Positions 1-6,713 of a DNA stretch of 64,000 nt are shown piece by piece. A program made the translations under genes and the position numbers. How positions within the stretch are numbered: the stretch's first letter is position 1; each line of letters opens with the position of its first letter. The notes below the pieces were generated by a model. The model was given only the letters and a program-made list of their open reading frames with translations. It made no database searches and was not told the DNA's origin. The stretch spans positions 248,001 to 312,000 of the forward strand of contig JAAEZD010000004.1 in the NCBI GenBank assembly GCA_018223035.1. Direction: 5' to 3'. The DNA is from Heliomarina sp018223035 (GTDB lineage Bacteria; Pseudomonadota; Alphaproteobacteria; Rhodobacterales; Rhodobacteraceae).

Positions 1-468
1 ACGTCAAACTCGCTTTGGGCGGCGGTGCAGTCGGGCACCAACATGGTTTATCACGCGGCGGGCTGGCTGGAGGGCGGGCTGATCGCGAGCCCCGAAAAAT
101 TCATCATGGATTGCGAGGTCTTGCAGCAGATCCAGCGCTATATGGAGCCTGAGATCTTTGCGACGGGACCGGATGAAATTGCTTTGGATGCGATAAAATC
201 GGTGGGCAACGCGGGTCATTTCTTTGGCACGCAGCACACGCAAGATCGTTATACAACAGCATTTTACCAGCCGTTCCTTAGCGACTGGAAGAACTATGAG
301 GGCTGGGAGGCGGCGGGTGCGGTCTGGACGCCGGAACGCGCGCATGCGCTGTTCAAACTGATCATCGAGAATTTCGAAGAACCGCCGATGGACGCGGCGA
401 TCCGCGAGGAACTGGCCGCCTTTGTCGCGCGGCGCAAGGAGGAGGGCGGCGCGCCGACCGACTTCTGA
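1..468 (+). CDS. MttB-family (trimethylamine methyltransferase-like) protein, C-terminal part
   Basis: This is the last ~155 codons of a gene that starts before the window; the frame is open from base 1 with no start in a sensible context. The visible region contains the motif SGTNMVYHAAGWLEGGL followed by a helical C-terminus (EVLQQIQRYMEP...GNAGHFFGTQHT). That matches the C-terminal barrel region of the trimethylamine/glycine-betaine:corrinoid methyltransferase family. Most bacterial members lack pyrrolysine, and no in-frame TAG is present in the visible part. The family transfers a methyl group from a quaternary or tertiary amine to a corrinoid protein. The substrate cannot be told from this fragment, and no corrinoid protein or methyltransferase partner lies downstream. 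The next gene is convergent and ends 5 bases away. Confidence 0.8.
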   Translation, partial: TSNSLWAAVQSGTNMVYHAAGWLEGGLIASPEKFIMDCEVLQQIQRYMEPEIFATGPDEIALDAIKSVGNAGHFFGTQHTQDRYTTAFYQPFLSDWKNYEGWEAAGAVWTPERAHALFKLIIENFEEPPMDAAIREELAAFVARRKEEGGAPTDF

Positions 469-472
469 TCTG

Positions 473-943
473 TCAGGGGGTTACGGGGCGCTGCATGGTG
501 ATCGAGGTCGGCCTGTCATAGCCGTCATGCGCGGTTTCGCCGATTTTGACGAAGCCCATCCTTTCAAACGCGCGGTGGTTTTCGACCAGCTCCACCCGCG
601 TTTGCAATTCGAGCCGGGGCAGGCCAAGGGCGCGGGCGCGATCCTCGGCTATGGCAATCAACTGACGTGCAAGCCCTTGGCCACGAAGAGTTTTGTCAGT
701 CGCCAGCTTGCCGACGTAAAGCGCATCGGGCTTGAACGTCAGCACCACGCAGGCGCGCGGCGGCGGGCCAAGCGACCAGACCTCACCCGTTTCACACGAC
801 TTGGCCAGTGCCTCGCGCGTGAGGCGATGCATAGAGGAGGGCGGATCGATCCGGCCTTCCATATAGGCGAAATTTTCACGGATCAGGGCCAAGATGTGAT
901 CAAGATCCGGATCATCGGGGGCGTGGCGTGTCGGCGTGAACAT
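473..943 (-). CDS. GNAT-family N-acetyltransferase
   Basis: The 156-residue protein starts at MFTPTRHAPD; an upstream in-frame start at 997 would add a poorly coding leader. The acetyl-CoA binding signature is visible as VGKLATDKTLRGQGLARQL (Q/RxxGxG/A type, roughly residues 75-95), followed by the RALGLPRLELQTR beta-bulge strand and the ENHRAFERMGF helix typical of GNATs. The length fits a single-domain enzyme. The acceptor (amino acid, peptide, polyamine or small amine) cannot be predicted. It is convergent with the MttB-like gene, and its 5' side faces the H-NOX/diguanylate cyclase operon across an 140-base divergent spacer. Confidence 0.85.
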   Translation of the reverse strand: MFTPTRHAPDDPDLDHILALIRENFAYMEGRIDPPSSMHRLTREALAKSCETGEVWSLGPPPRACVVLTFKPDALYVGKLATDKTLRGQGLARQLIAIAEDRARALGLPRLELQTRVELVENHRAFERMGFVKIGETAHDGYDRPTSITMQRPVTP

Positions 944-1082
944 GGGTCTATCTGAGCGGGTTTCCAGCGGTCGGCAAGCGGATTTCGGTGTCTGCACGCG
1001 GCAGGTTCGTAAAGTTTTACCATTGGCCGTTTCTTAACGTCTGCGCGGCATATGCTGACCCGACTTTCAACAAGGGTTCGCG

Positions 1083-1670
1083 ATGCACGGCCTGATCAAC
1101 AAGGCAGTCGAGACATTTTTCTGGCACACCTACGGGGCAGAGCGCTGGCAGCGCGTCGTCACGACGGCAGAGCTTGGCTTTTCGGAATTCGAGGCGATGC
1201 TGATCTATGACGATGAGCAGTCGGAACGGCTGCTTGAAGTCGTCTGCGCCGAAATCGGCCGCCCGCGCAACGAGGTGCTGGAAGATCTGGGCACTTTTCT
1301 TGTTTCCCACCCTATGCTTGAGCCTTTGCGCCGCCTGCTGCGCTTCGGCGGGGTCACCTATGTGGATTTCCTGAATTCCCTCGACGATCTGCCGGATCGG
1401 GTGCGCCTGGCTGTGTCGGACCTGCATCTGCCGCAACTGGAATTGCACGAGCATACGCAGGGGCTGTTCAGCCTTGTCTGCGACCCGGACATGCCGGGAT
1501 TCGCGAATGTCCTTGTCGGGGTGCTGCGGGCGATGGCTGATGATTACGGCGCGCTGGTGATGATCGATCATCGCCGACGCCGCGACGGGGCCGAGCTGAT
1601 CACCATCGCACTGATCGAAACCTCCTATTCCGAGGGGCGTACGTTCGAACTTGGGGCGGGGACGGGATGA
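1083..1670 (+). CDS. H-NOX (haem-NO-binding) fold protein, apparently lacking the proximal histidine
   Basis: The 195-residue protein opens with MHGLINKAVETFF, the H-NOX N-terminal signature, and is collinear with H-NOX proteins throughout (VTYVDFLNSLDDL near residues 91-103 and ANVLVGVLRAMADDYG near 141-156). Canonical H-NOX domains bind haem through a histidine near residue 104, in a segment like LDALHDHL, and anchor the haem propionates with YxSxR. By eye the first site reads LDDLPDRV with Pro at 104, and the second region reads FSLVCDPDM with no YxSxR. The stop overlaps the diguanylate cyclase start by 4 bases, so the two are translationally coupled; H-NOX proteins commonly control an adjacent cyclase. 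Whether this one still binds haem is uncertain. Confidence 0.82.
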   Translation: MHGLINKAVETFFWHTYGAERWQRVVTTAELGFSEFEAMLIYDDEQSERLLEVVCAEIGRPRNEVLEDLGTFLVSHPMLEPLRRLLRFGGVTYVDFLNSLDDLPDRVRLAVSDLHLPQLELHEHTQGLFSLVCDPDMPGFANVLVGVLRAMADDYGALVMIDHRRRRDGAELITIALIETSYSEGRTFELGAGTG

Positions 1671-2728
1671 CGCAAACCGACAATCTGGCTGCGATGCTGG
1701 ATATCATGTGCCCGCTGTCGATTTCGGTAGATCAGGACGGGCGGATCAGGCGCGTGGGGCCGACGCTGCAAAAACTGCGCCCGGATGACCCCATGCCCGG
1801 CCGTTTGCTGCTGGATTTTTTCGAGATCAGGCGGCCGCGCAACAACAGCGACCTTGCCCGGGTGCTGACCCAGCCGGGCGAGCGGCTTGATCTGCGGTTT
1901 CGTGATACGCCGCGCACGGAACTGAAAGGGGTGGTCGCGCCTTCCCCGGACGGCGAGGGGGCGGTGATCAACATGTCTTTTGGTATCTCTGTGCTGGACG
2001 CGGTGCGGGATTATTCCCTGACCTCAGCGGATTTTCCGGTGACCGATCTGACGATCGAGATGCTCTACCTCGTGGAGGCGAAATCCGCCGCGATGGAGGC
2101 ATCGCGCAAGCTGAACCTGCGGCTGCGTGGGGCGATGATCGCTGCCGAAGAACAGGCCTTTACCGATACACTGACCGGGCTGCGTAACCGGCGGGCGCTC
2201 GATGTGATGGTCCAGCGGCTGATCGACTCGCGCACGCGGTTCTCGCTGATGCAGCTCGATCTGGATTTCTTCAAACAGGTCAATGACACGTTGGGCCATG
2301 CGGCGGGCGACCACGTGCTGCAGTGCATCGCCGAGATCATGCATGAGGAAACCCGTGAGAGCGATATTATCGCGCGGGTCGGGGGAGATGAATTCGTGAT
2401 TGTTCTGAACGGGTTGGTGGAAAAACACCGGCTCAGCATGATTGCGCGCAAACTGATCTCGCGGATCAGCAAGCCAATCCCCTATGGCGGGGCGAAATGC
2501 CGGGTGTCAGCCAGTATCGGCACGGTGCGCGCGCCAGAAACGGGGTTCGTCGATATCGACCTGATATTGCATCAGGCGGATCTGGCGCTTTACGCGGCCA
2601 AGCGGTCGGGGCGGGCGACGCATGTGTTCTACAGCTCTGATATGGACGACCGGCAGGCGCCGATGGGCGCGCCGGTCCGGCCGGCCCGCGTCGAACTTGA
2701 CCGTCCGGCAAGACGCAAGCGGAGCTGA
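1667..2728 (+). CDS. diguanylate cyclase (GGDEF) with N-terminal H-NOX-associated domain
   Basis: The protein has 353 residues. Residues 1-150 form an HNOBA-like sensory region (FGISVLDAVRDYSL...DFPVTDLTIEMLYLVEAK) ending in a short helix that leads into the catalytic domain. The GGDEF domain covers about 165-325: LTGLRNRRAL, the metal-binding DLDFFKQVND, and the active-site GGDEF at 239-243. An inhibitory I-site RxxD is visible as RESD at 230-233, five residues before GGDEF, so product feedback is expected. It should make cyclic di-GMP from two GTP. The start codon overlaps the H-NOX stop (ATGA), and the HNOBA domain is the element that normally contacts H-NOX. The C-terminal tail after 325 is Arg/Pro-rich and probably disordered. 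Confidence 0.92.
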   Translation: MTQTDNLAAMLDIMCPLSISVDQDGRIRRVGPTLQKLRPDDPMPGRLLLDFFEIRRPRNNSDLARVLTQPGERLDLRFRDTPRTELKGVVAPSPDGEGAVINMSFGISVLDAVRDYSLTSADFPVTDLTIEMLYLVEAKSAAMEASRKLNLRLRGAMIAAEEQAFTDTLTGLRNRRALDVMVQRLIDSRTRFSLMQLDLDFFKQVNDTLGHAAGDHVLQCIAEIMHEETRESDIIARVGGDEFVIVLNGLVEKHRLSMIARKLISRISKPIPYGGAKCRVSASIGTVRAPETGFVDIDLILHQADLALYAAKRSGRATHVFYSSDMDDRQAPMGAPVRPARVELDRPARRKRS

Positions 2729-3148
2729 ACGGGCAGGTCGCGCGATCGGGTGTGTAGGCTTTTGCGCCGTTTAGAGGTGCATGACCCGAGCGGTCACGCG
2801 AAAATGTGAGATTTAGTGACAGATTAGACGGGGCTTGCGGTTCCGTCGGACAAACTCTCGACTTGTTTGTGCGTTCTGCGTGCAGCCGCCGCAAGGTTCA
2901 AGAATAGAACCGCGTAGAAACCCGACGGATGGCGACGTTTCCGGCGACATTACTATCGACATTCTTCCAGTTTCGGGGTGCAGCCTCCGCAAGGCTGAAT
3001 GGCAGAACCGTGCCGAAACCGGGGGCGCCGCCTGTTGCATGGGCCTTGCTCCGGGCGCGGGGGTCGGATTAGGGTTAACCTGTTGGAAATCCGGCCTTTG
3101 CTTCCCCGTCGACCGGGGCGGGAGATGGCGGTCGAAACCGGGAGTGAC
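2729..3148. other. 420-base intergenic region before the srf-type operon
   Basis: No convincing gene lies here; the open frames have poor coding character and no ribosome site. It contains an imperfect tandem duplication (listed separately) and should hold the promoter for the following ten-gene operon. I could not pick a confident -35/-10 pair. A good ribosome site (GGGAG, 5 bases before ATG) sets the start of the next gene at 3149. Confidence 0.6.
2840..3021. repeat. imperfect 84-base tandem repeat, 98-base period
   Basis: Two units, 2840-2923 and 2938-3021, align without gaps at an offset of 98 bases; about two thirds of positions match by eye. The best conserved blocks are GTGCAGCC, CCGCAAGG, AGAACCG and GAAACC, in the same order and spacing in both. 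The units are non-coding on present evidence and could be two related small RNAs or duplicated regulatory DNA. Confidence 0.6.
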
Positions 3149-3835
3149 ATGCGTCTTGCTGTAGCAATCCTTGCGCTGCTGCTTGTTCTGGCAAGCGGCG
3201 CGTCGGCCTATCTGGTGCTGCAAGCCTGTGGTGTCCTTTTGCCGTTGACCGGCACGCGGATCAGCGTCTGCGAAGATCCGGGCCGGGCGGCGGTGCGGGC
3301 CGAGCTTGCCGGGGCCTTGCAGGAACGCGATGACCTGAGTGCGCAGGTCGCCGGGCTTGAACGCGAGATCGCGCTGTTGCAATGCAAGGCCGAACCGCCG
3401 CCACCGCCGCCACCCCCACCGCCGCCGCCGCCGGAAACCCCGAGCGGGCTTGCCCCTGATGCCTTTGACGAGAATGACATCTCGGTGATGGAAGGCTGCT
3501 GGGAGCTGTCATCGAATTACGATGTGCGCGATATCCGGACGAACCGGATCACGCGGTTCCGCTATTGGCAAATCTGTTTCGACGAGAATGGCAACGGGCG
3601 CGAAGTGATGCGCGCGACCAATGGTACGCGCTGCGAGGGGCGGCTGAGCGGCACGCTGAACAACGGGCAACTGAGCATGCGCGAGCCGGGCAATCTGCAA
3701 TGTGACAATGGATCCGAGATTTTCCGGCGCGACGTGTTCTGCACGCTCGATGCGCAGGGCGTTGCGAATTGCGACAGCCTGCAGCCGGAGATCAACGGCC
3801 GCGGTTCGGCCACGCTGCGCCGGGCAGGGAGATAG
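3149..3835 (+). CDS. single-pass membrane protein with coiled coil, polyproline linker and C-terminal extracytoplasmic domain (srf operon)
   Basis: The 228-residue protein is not assigned to a named family. The start is MRLAVAILALL, preceded by GGGAG at good spacing; an upstream ATG at 3125 lacks spacing for a ribosome site. It has an N-terminal hydrophobic segment (about 3-30), then a helical coiled-coil stretch ending in LEREIALLQC, a run of 13 prolines, and a C-terminal domain of about 120 residues rich in Cys and Gly (GCWELSSNYD...CDNGSEIFRRDVFC). The last domain resembles small beta-barrel or lipocalin-like folds, but this is only an impression. The LEREIAL-Cys motif recurs in the SrfA-like gene downstream. 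It is the first gene of the operon, 2 bases before the protease gene. The proline run is coded by CCG/CCA/CCC repeats and may be slippage-prone. Confidence 0.72.
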   Translation: MRLAVAILALLLVLASGASAYLVLQACGVLLPLTGTRISVCEDPGRAAVRAELAGALQERDDLSAQVAGLEREIALLQCKAEPPPPPPPPPPPPPETPSGLAPDAFDENDISVMEGCWELSSNYDVRDIRTNRITRFRYWQICFDENGNGREVMRATNGTRCEGRLSGTLNNGQLSMREPGNLQCDNGSEIFRRDVFCTLDAQGVANCDSLQPEINGRGSATLRRAGR

Positions 3836-3837
3836 GA

Positions 3838-5481
3838 ATGGCAGAGCATTATCTGGGCAAACTGAAGGTCGACAATGCCGATTTCGTGGAGATCGGCGGC
3901 ACGCCCGCGCTGGAACAATACGACGCGCTCTACCGGCTGCTGAGCGAACGCGCCGGGCCGGAAGTTGCCGCGCTTTTTGCCGAGCCGCTGATCAGCCGGG
4001 GCAACGATGCCGCGCCGCCGACCGTGTCTTGGTATGGCGAAAGCGATGGGCGACCGCTCGAGAGCCTGTCGGGGGCGGAACGGGCGCGGGCCGAAGCCTA
4101 TCTGGCGGATCATCTGCGGCCCGTCCGTGCGCTGGCCGAAGAACCGGGCGGCGCTCTTGCGATGGCGGCGCTGACGGTCTACGGGGCCGAGGATGTGATG
4201 GTTGTCGGTGATCGCCCGGTCATCGTGAACTGGGGTCTGATGCCGGGGGGGAAGGGCGCGAGCGTAGCGACGCGCCCGGCGCATTATGCCAAAACACTTG
4301 GGAAATTCGTGCCGATGGAGGCCGCCGCGCGACCGGTCGCCGAACCGCCAAAGGCGACCCCGGCAGCGGCGGCCGCCGCGCCGGTCACGCGGGTCGAAAC
4401 CCGCCGTGTGGTGACGCCGCTGGCCTGGGTGCCACTGCTGATCCTGCTTTTGCTCGCGGGGGGCACGCTGGCCTGGCTGCTGACGCCGGGGGTACGGCTT
4501 TTTGCGGATGACACAGCCCCGGCGGTGACGGATGAGGCGCTTTTGGCAGCAACTCGGGCCGAGACCGAAGCGCTGAATGCGCGGCGCGATCAGCTGGAGG
4601 CGGCGCTTGCCGGAGCGGTCTGCCGCGCGGACGGGCAGTTGATCCTGCCGGGGGGACTAACGCCCGAAGGTCTTTTGCCGCCCGAACCCGGCGTGCAGCC
4701 TGCCGAGCGGGCCGAGGCCGCGCCGGATGCGATCCTGCCGAGCCGCAGCAGCCGGGTGGTGATGCCGGATGAAACTTCGCTTTTGGCGCGGATCGAGGCA
4801 AGCACGGTGATGGTGTTGGCTTCGGGCGCGGGGCCGGTTTCGACAGGGTCGGGATTCGTGATCGGACCGGGGCTGATCGTGACCAACCACCACGTGGTGG
4901 AAAATGCGCTGGACGGGGCCGGGCAGGTGCTGGTGACGGGCGGGGCGCTGGGCGCGCCCCAACCGGCCGAGATCGTCAAGACCCAAGGCCCGCTGGCCGA
5001 GACTGGGGGCGATTTCGCGCTGTTGCGGATTGCAGAGACATCGCTGCCCGCGCTGTCGGTATATCTGCCCGAAGGTTCGCTGGTGCTGAACAACGTTGTG
5101 GCGGCGGGCTATCCGGGCGATGTGCTGGAAACCGATGCCGGGTTTGCAGCCTTGCGCGGCGGCGATCTGAGCGCGGTGCCGGGGCTGACGGTTACCGACG
5201 GGATCGTGAATACAGAGCAGCAATTGTCGCCGACGACCCATGTGCTGTTGCATTCCGCCGCCCTCTCGAGCGGCAATTCGGGCGGGCCGCTTCTTGATAT
5301 GTGCGGGCGGCTGGTCGGGGTGAATGCCTTTGTCCGGCAGGGGGTGATGCAGAACCGGGGCTTTGCGCTGACAACTGGCGATCTGATGGCGTTTCTGAAC
5401 GGGACGGGGGCCGCGCCCACGGTCGTGTCGGATTCCTGCGCGCCGGTGGTGGCGCGCCCGGATGTGGCGATTGGGGAATAG
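3838..5481 (+). CDS. membrane-anchored trypsin-like (S1/HtrA-type) serine protease with SrfA-like cytoplasmic domain
   Basis: The 547-residue protein has three parts. A cytoplasmic domain (1-185) is followed by one transmembrane segment (about 191-216) and a periplasmic helical segment (230-262) ending in a lone Cys. The last part is a trypsin-like domain (315-525). The catalytic residues look intact: His in TNHHVV (about 352), Asp in GGDFALL (about 392) and Ser in GNSGGP (about 481). No PDZ domain is visible, unlike DegP. The N-terminal domain shares a pattern with the SrfA-like protein that follows (ALFAEP, a WxG/WHG segment, PLxxL), suggesting a paralogous scaffold. It is 2 bases after the preceding gene and 3 bases before the next. 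It probably cleaves or senses something in the periplasm while bound to a cytoplasmic SrfB/SrfC assembly; that role is inferred. Confidence 0.85.
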   Translation: MAEHYLGKLKVDNADFVEIGGTPALEQYDALYRLLSERAGPEVAALFAEPLISRGNDAAPPTVSWYGESDGRPLESLSGAERARAEAYLADHLRPVRALAEEPGGALAMAALTVYGAEDVMVVGDRPVIVNWGLMPGGKGASVATRPAHYAKTLGKFVPMEAAARPVAEPPKATPAAAAAAPVTRVETRRVVTPLAWVPLLILLLLAGGTLAWLLTPGVRLFADDTAPAVTDEALLAATRAETEALNARRDQLEAALAGAVCRADGQLILPGGLTPEGLLPPEPGVQPAERAEAAPDAILPSRSSRVVMPDETSLLARIEASTVMVLASGAGPVSTGSGFVIGPGLIVTNHHVVENALDGAGQVLVTGGALGAPQPAEIVKTQGPLAETGGDFALLRIAETSLPALSVYLPEGSLVLNNVVAAGYPGDVLETDAGFAALRGGDLSAVPGLTVTDGIVNTEQQLSPTTHVLLHSAALSSGNSGGPLLDMCGRLVGVNAFVRQGVMQNRGFALTTGDLMAFLNGTGAAPTVVSDSCAPVVARPDVAIGE

Positions 5482-5484
5482 CGC

Positions 5485-6162
5485 ATGGCCGAAGGCGTGA
5501 TCGTCACCACCTCGACGGAAGGCTTGCAGCCGCTGGGTTCAGCGGCGCAGCGGTCCTATGAGTTGGTGAGCGATGCGGTGGCGCGGCGTTTCGGCACAGA
5601 CTATGGCGCGCTTTTCGCCGAGCCGGTGGCGGCCGAGCATGGCGACCGGATCGACTGGCACGGGCCGGTGCATACGGTGCCGCTGTCCGATCTGGGCGAG
5701 GATGATCAGGCGGCGCTGAAGGCGAAGTTGGGCGAGATGAGTGTCGCGATCCGGGCCGAGGCGGCGCGGTTGAGCGACAGCGACAGCGCCGATGACCAAC
5801 GTCTGGGCGAGGCACTGGATAACGCGCTTGAGATCCCCGGCACCGATATGATCTATGCCGCGCCGGTTGGGGCGGGCTGGGCGCCGGTGCTGGTGCACTG
5901 GGCGTGGCTGCGCGACGATGCGCGCGCGGTGCGCGGGGTGCTGAGCGCGATGGTGCCGCGTCCTGCCGCGCCTGCGCCCGAGGTGGCGGAACAGCGCGAA
6001 AGCCGCTTTCCATGGGCTTGGCTGCTCTGGCTCGGGTGGATCCTGCTGGCGCTGATGATCGCGGCGATCCTCTATCTCCTGATCGCGCCCTGCGGGGTGA
6101 AAGGCGGGCGGCTGATCTTTTGCCCGTCGGACCCGCAGGCGATTGATTCCGCCCTGAGCTAG
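5485..6162 (+). CDS. srfA: SrfA-family protein, N-terminal part (ends at in-frame amber codon)
   Basis: The 225 residues match the SrfA pattern: an N-terminal segment QPLGSAAQRSYELV, then ALFAEPVAAEHGDRIDWHGP (a GDxIDW core), and one transmembrane segment near 172-202 (WAWLLWLGWILLALMIAAIL). The frame ends in TAG at 6160-6162, about 20 residues after the membrane segment, but stays open afterwards to 6708. SrfA lies upstream of srfB and srfC in the classical srfABC cluster. The biochemical role of the family is not established. The protein should have its first ~170 residues in the cytoplasm. Whether the 225-residue form is the natural product or a truncation is unresolved (see the continuation entry). 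Confidence 0.75.
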   Translation: MAEGVIVTTSTEGLQPLGSAAQRSYELVSDAVARRFGTDYGALFAEPVAAEHGDRIDWHGPVHTVPLSDLGEDDQAALKAKLGEMSVAIRAEAARLSDSDSADDQRLGEALDNALEIPGTDMIYAAPVGAGWAPVLVHWAWLRDDARAVRGVLSAMVPRPAAPAPEVAEQRESRFPWAWLLWLGWILLALMIAAILYLLIAPCGVKGGRLIFCPSDPQAIDSALS

Positions 6163-6708
6163 GGACGGGTTGCCGCCGACGAAGTCGCCGCGCTGGAACG
6201 CGAGATTGCGCTGGTGGATCGGCAATGCCATCCGACGGTGCCGGTGCTTCCCGCGACGCCCGTGCCGGAAGCGCCTCAGGACGAGACCAATGCCGATCCG
6301 TCGAACCGGGACGTGGTCGAGCAGGCCATAGAAGAGCGTGGCGCCAGACGGGGCGATCTGAATTTCGCGCTGGCCTGGTCGACGCTGGACGATATCGACC
6401 TCTACGTGACTTGCCCGAATGGCATAACGGTGTCCTACAAGAACCCAACCGGCTGCGGCGGCGTTTACGATCTGGATGCCAATGTGGTCGAGGCCGAGGC
6501 GATCGGTGATCCCGTGGAGAATATCGTTTTCGAGGCGGCCGAGCCGGGGATCTACACGGTGCGCGCCCATCTGCGCAGCGAGCGGACATCCGGCGAGAAA
6601 CAGGTGAATTTGCATGTCTTGCGTCGCGATGGACCTTCGTCGAGCTATGCAGGTAAGGTGGGGGGAGCAGTGACCGAATGGACGACCAACATAAGCATTT
6701 CAAGGTAG
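6163..6708 (+). pseudogene. srfA: in-frame continuation of srfA after amber TAG: coiled coil, Cys, Pro-rich linker, YfaP/DUF2135-like domain
   Basis: Directly after TAG 6160-6162 the same frame reads GRVAADEVAALEREIAL, then a Cys, a Pro-rich linker and a domain GDLNFALAWSTLDDIDLYV...GGVYDLDAN...NIVFEAAEPGIYTVRAHL. The last part has the YfaP/DUF2135 pattern. The LEREIAL-Cys motif matches the first operon protein (3149-3835), where it follows the membrane segment without interruption. The only usable internal starts (for example GTG 6214) give a protein with no signal or membrane segment, so it would not be exported on its own. The simplest reading is one 407-residue srfA gene broken by a nonsense change or a base-call error. 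Readthrough is possible but unsupported. srfB follows 5 bases later. Confidence 0.7.
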
Positions 6709-6713
6709 GCCCG

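Noticed and set aside
6160..6162. TAG as a pyrrolysine codon, prompted by the MttB-family gene at the start of the window
   Set aside because: No pylTSBCD genes are visible, bacterial MttB relatives usually lack pyrrolysine, and other genes here end in TAG normally. A nonsense change or base error is simpler.
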